Assembly (NCBI GenBank): GCA_050945275.1 | Contig: JBMNSQ010000034.1 | Location: forward strand, 1-15,952 | DNA length: 15,952 bases | From: JAAYWY01 sp050945275 | GTDB taxonomy: Bacteria; Bacillota; DTU030; DUMP01 | Direction of reading: 5' to 3' | In this document: in pieces, positions 12,848 to 15,952 of the stretch | How the letters are laid out: the number at the start of each line of letters is the position of its first letter | How positions within the stretch are numbered: position 1 is the first letter of the stretch | The notes under the pieces: model-generated | What the model was told of the DNA's origin: nothing | The model's input: the letters and a program-made list of their open reading frames with translations, nothing else | The model's database searches: none | Made by a program: the position numbers and the translations under genes

Positions 12848-14776
12848 ATGGCCAACGACAATAACAATAATAATAATCAAAACAACGGGCGCTATGATGC
12901 CAGCCAAATTCAGGTATTAGAAGGGCTAAAGGCTGTCAGGCTTCGGCCGTCTATGTATATCGGCAGTACTGGGCCAAGAGGCCTGCATCACCTGGTATAC
13001 GAGGTGGTAGACAACAGTATTGATGAAGCTTTGGCTGGTTTTTGTACGCATATCGAAATTACCCTCCACCCCAACGGTATGGTTGTAGTAAGCGATAACG
13101 GCCGAGGAATTCCGGTGGAGATGCAACCACAGGTTGGTCGGCCGGCAGTGGAAGTAGTGCTTACCAGGTTACATGCCGGTGGAAAATTTGGCGGTGAAGG
13201 TTATAAGGTTTCTGGTGGTTTGCACGGTGTTGGTGTGGCCGTGGTTAATGCGTTATCGGACCGGCTGGAAGTGGAGGTCCATCGCGACGGTCATATTTAC
13301 AGCCAAACTTACCGCCGGGGAGAACCGACCGGTGATCTTAAAATAGTTGGGGAATCAGAGCAAACCGGTACGACGATAAAGTTTATTCCCGACGAGACGA
13401 TATTTCCCGAGTGCCGTTTTTCTTTTGACACTTTAGCTAAGCGATTTCGAGAGCTAGCTTTTTTGTGTCAGGGATTAAAAATTACCCTTAAAGACGAAGA
13501 AACAGGCCAAGAAGCAGTGTACCAATTTGAGGGCGGTATTGTTGAGTTTGTGCGCCATCTTAACAAAAACAAAGATACCTTATTCGATGAGCCGATATAT
13601 GTTAAGCGGGAACGCGATGATGCCACCTGTGAGGTAGCTCTACAGTATAATACTGGGTATACGGAAAACATCCTCACCTATGCTAACAATATTCACACCC
13701 AAGAAGGCGGTACCCATGAAACCGGTTTTAAAGCGGCCGTAACTAGAGCTGTTAACGATTATGCAAAAAAATCAGGAGTGTTAAAAGACAATGATCCGTC
13801 CTTAAGCGGTGAAGATGTTCGCGAGGGATTAGTCGCGGTGGTGAGTATTAAACTTACCAATCCTCAATTTGAAGGACAAACAAAAACCAAACTAGGTAAC
13901 ACCGATGTTCGCGGTTTTGTCGATAGTATAGTTAGTGAAGGGCTAAGCATTTTTCTTGATGAAAATCCGCCTCAGGCTAAAAGAATATTGGACAAAGTGG
14001 TGGCGGCTGCTCGGGCGCGCGATGCCGCTCGGCGGGCCCGCGAACTGACTCGCCGAAAAAATGCGCTGGAAGTAAGTTCCCTCCCCGGCAAATTAGCTGA
14101 CTGCAGCGAACATGATCCGGCGCTTTCAGAGCTGTATATAGTGGAGGGTGATTCGGCTGGTGGTACAGCTAAACAGGGTCGTAACCGCTCGTTTCAAGCT
14201 ATTTTGCCTCTCCGGGGTAAGATTTTAAACGTGGAGAAGGCACGATTAGATAGGATTTTGTCTAATGCCGAAATACGGGCTATGATTACCGCCATAGGTG
14301 CTGGTATTAGCGAGGATTTTGATTTGACCAAAACCCGTTATCACAAAGTCATAATTATGACTGACGCCGATGTGGACGGGGCTCACATTCGATCCTTACT
14401 GCTTACCTTCTTTTACCGGTATATGCCCAAACTAATTGAAGCCGGTTATGTTTATATTGCTCAACCACCGCTATATTTGGTGCGCCGGGGTCGGGATGAA
14501 AAATATGCCTTCGATGACCATGAGTTAGAGAAGGTTTTGGCCCAGATGGGGCGAGGAAATGTAGATATTCAACGGTTTAAAGGTCTTGGTGAAATGAACG
14601 CCGACCAACTATGGGACACCACCATGAATCCTGATACCAGAACAGTTCTTCAAGTGACGGTGGAAGATGCGCTGGAAGCGAACACTATTTTTACTACCTT
14701 AATGGGTGATAAAGTCGAGCCCAGGCGCGAGTTTATTCAGGAAAATGCCCATCTAGTGCGTAATTTGGACATTTAG
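12848..14776 (+). CDS. gyrB: DNA gyrase subunit B
   Basis: GyrB is the ATPase subunit of gyrase, which introduces negative supercoils ahead of replication forks and is the target of aminocoumarins. In this 642-residue protein the GHKL ATPase motifs are EVVDNSIDEA (52-61), DNGRGIP (83-89) and GGLHGVGVAVVNALS (123-137). The TOPRIM domain has IVEGDSAGG with the catalytic Glu433, PLRGKILNVEKA (454-465) and DADVDGAHIR (506-515). The C-terminal block is RFKGLGEMNADQLWDTTMNP. I chose the ATG at 12848 because AAAGGGGTGG lies just upstream and the proposed promoter would start transcription near 12805; an in-frame ATG at 12806 would leave almost no leader. An asparagine-rich stretch (NDNNNNNNQNN, residues 3-13) from AAT/AAC codons is unusual. 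gyrA follows after 14 bp. Confidence 0.98.
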   Translation: MANDNNNNNNQNNGRYDASQIQVLEGLKAVRLRPSMYIGSTGPRGLHHLVYEVVDNSIDEALAGFCTHIEITLHPNGMVVVSDNGRGIPVEMQPQVGRPAVEVVLTRLHAGGKFGGEGYKVSGGLHGVGVAVVNALSDRLEVEVHRDGHIYSQTYRRGEPTGDLKIVGESEQTGTTIKFIPDETIFPECRFSFDTLAKRFRELAFLCQGLKITLKDEETGQEAVYQFEGGIVEFVRHLNKNKDTLFDEPIYVKRERDDATCEVALQYNTGYTENILTYANNIHTQEGGTHETGFKAAVTRAVNDYAKKSGVLKDNDPSLSGEDVREGLVAVVSIKLTNPQFEGQTKTKLGNTDVRGFVDSIVSEGLSIFLDENPPQAKRILDKVVAAARARDAARRARELTRRKNALEVSSLPGKLADCSEHDPALSELYIVEGDSAGGTAKQGRNRSFQAILPLRGKILNVEKARLDRILSNAEIRAMITAIGAGISEDFDLTKTRYHKVIIMTDADVDGAHIRSLLLTFFYRYMPKLIEAGYVYIAQPPLYLVRRGRDEKYAFDDHELEKVLAQMGRGNVDIQRFKGLGEMNADQLWDTTMNPDTRTVLQVTVEDALEANTIFTTLMGDKVEPRREFIQENAHLVRNLDI

Positions 14777-14790
14777 AAAGGGCGTAGCTT

Positions 14791-15952
14791 ATGGAAGACA
14801 ATTTATTTAGCCGGGTGATACCGGTAAAAATTGAAGAAGAAATGAAGCATTCCTACCTGGACTACGCCATGAGCGTGATTGTGGGCCGGGCGTTGCCTGA
14901 TGTGCGCGACGGACTCAAACCGGTTCATCGGCGCATTTTATACGCCATGAGTGGGCTGGGGATGACGCCGGACAAGCCCTACAAAAAGTCAGCTCGGCTA
15001 GTGGGTGAAGCGCTTGGTAAGTATCATCCTCATGGAGATTCGGCTATTTACGATGCCATGGTTCGACTGGCTCAGGACTTTGCTAGCCGTTATCCGCTGG
15101 TGGATGGGCATGGTAACTTTGGTTCTATCGACGGTGATTCAGCGGCGGCCATGAGGTACACCGAAGCGCGTATGTCACGGATAGCGTTGGAGATGCTACG
15201 CGACATCGACAAAGATACAGTGGATTTTGTTCCCAACTTCAACGAGGAATTCAAAGAACCGGTAGTGTTGCCATCGAGAGTTCCTAACCTTCTTATTAAC
15301 GGTTCCGCTGGGATTGCCGTTGGTATGGCCACTAATATCCCGCCGCATAACCTGCGTGAAGTGGTGGATGGCCTGGTTATGCTCATTGATAATCCCGACA
15401 GTACAATTGATGATCTCATGGTAGCAATAAAAGGGCCCGATTTTCCCACCGGAGGCCTAATACTTGGCCGACGGGGTATTAAGGCTGCTTTTTCTACCGG
15501 TAGAGGTTCGATAAAAGTACGGGCGGCGGCCAAAATCGAACAAATGAAGAACAACCGCCAGCAGATTATAGTTACTCAACTGCCGTATCAGGTCAATAAG
15601 GCTCGGTTGATAGAAAATATCGCGGCGCTAGTGCGGGACAAAAAACTGGAAGGGATCAGTGACTTACGCGACGAATCCAGCCGGGAAGGAATCCGTATTG
15701 TTATTGAACTAAGACGGGACGCTAACGCTCAAGTGGTGCTAAACCGTCTCTATCACCAAACGCAGTTGCAAACTACATTTGGCGTCATTATGTTGGCCCT
15801 GGTGGACGGAGAGCCGCGCATACTAACCCTCAAACAAGCGCTAGAATTTTATCTTCAGCACCAGCGCGATGTAATTGTTCGTCGCACTAAATTTGATTTA
15901 GATAAAGCGGAGGCCAGGGCTCATATTCTGGAAGGACTGCGGATTGCTTTAG
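14791..15952 (+). CDS. gyrA: DNA gyrase subunit A, N-terminal part (cut by window edge)
   Basis: GyrA cuts and religates DNA in the gyrase A2B2 complex. The 387 visible codons cover the breakage-reunion domain. The catalytic tyrosine is Tyr123 in AAMRYTEARM. The quinolone-resistance region reads HPHGDSAIYDAM (79-90) with Ser84 and Asp88, the drug-sensitive residues at E. coli positions 83 and 87. LPDVRDGLKPVHRRILYAM (35-53) and NLLINGSAGIAVGMATNIPPHN further on are typical. The ATG at 14791 has AAAGGGCG upstream and lies 14 bp after the gyrB stop, so the subunits are co-transcribed. The frame stays open to the window edge; the rest of the protein, including the C-terminal DNA-wrapping beta-pinwheel, lies outside. 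GyrA rather than ParC is indicated by its position directly after gyrB. Confidence 0.97.
   Translation, partial: MEDNLFSRVIPVKIEEEMKHSYLDYAMSVIVGRALPDVRDGLKPVHRRILYAMSGLGMTPDKPYKKSARLVGEALGKYHPHGDSAIYDAMVRLAQDFASRYPLVDGHGNFGSIDGDSAAAMRYTEARMSRIALEMLRDIDKDTVDFVPNFNEEFKEPVVLPSRVPNLLINGSAGIAVGMATNIPPHNLREVVDGLVMLIDNPDSTIDDLMVAIKGPDFPTGGLILGRRGIKAAFSTGRGSIKVRAAAKIEQMKNNRQQIIVTQLPYQVNKARLIENIAALVRDKKLEGISDLRDESSREGIRIVIELRRDANAQVVLNRLYHQTQLQTTFGVIMLALVDGEPRILTLKQALEFYLQHQRDVIVRRTKFDLDKAEARAHILEGLRIAL

Noticed and set aside
15090..15554. Minus-strand reading frame of 154 codons opposite gyrA
   Set aside because: It is the antisense shadow of gyrA, whose catalytic motifs are intact on the plus strand.

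Overview
The window is the replication-origin (oriC) region of a low-GC Gram-positive bacterium, most likely a spore-forming member of the Clostridia (a Peptococcaceae/Desulfotomaculum-like lineage is my best guess). The call rests on the conserved gene order noc-rsmG-mnmG-mnmE-jag-yidC-yidD-rnpA-rpmH | oriC | dnaA-dnaN-recF-remB-gyrB-gyrA, strong AGGAGG-type ribosome binding sites, frequent GTG and TTG starts (rsmG, yidC, rnpA, rpmH, dnaA, recF, remB), and the presence of Noc and RemB. The lineage is inferred from style and synteny, not from a search.

Layout. Positions 1-266 hold a small GIY-YIG nuclease gene on the minus strand, cut by the window edge. Positions 267-678 and 1537-2144 are gene-poor and carry several copies of dispersed GAAGC/AGATTCTT-type palindromic repeats, which generate spurious 'CHSERSEES' reading frames. 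Between them lies noc. From 2145 to 8348 a tight minus-strand block encodes ribosome and tRNA modification (rsmG, mnmG, mnmE), membrane protein insertion (jag/khpB, yidC, yidD), RNase P protein (rnpA) and ribosomal protein L34 (rpmH). It is read from a consensus promoter at 8395-8424. A strong hairpin terminator splits it between jag and mnmE.

The strand switch is at oriC, which is bipartite. The rpmH-dnaA gap (8349-8625) holds DnaA boxes, three of them spaced exactly 12 bp apart. The dnaA-dnaN gap (9967-10209) holds more boxes plus a textbook basal unwinding module: a DnaA box, a short GC segment and a run of DnaA-trios at 10101-10128. To the right, on the plus strand, come dnaA, dnaN, recF, remB, gyrB and the 5' part of gyrA. 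All genes point away from the origin, so they are co-directional with replication.

How the genes work together: DnaA opens the origin, the DnaN clamp loads, RecF helps repair stalled forks, gyrase relieves supercoils ahead of forks, and Noc keeps division away from the nucleoid. The left arm supplies ribosome, tRNA and membrane-insertion functions. I do not see a wholly new system. The most notable signals are a perfect Noc-binding palindrome inside noc itself, the unwinding module, a DnaA-box-like site in the gyrB promoter, a terminator directly before mnmE, the palindromic repeats beside the GIY-YIG gene, and the absence of soj/spo0J next to noc.
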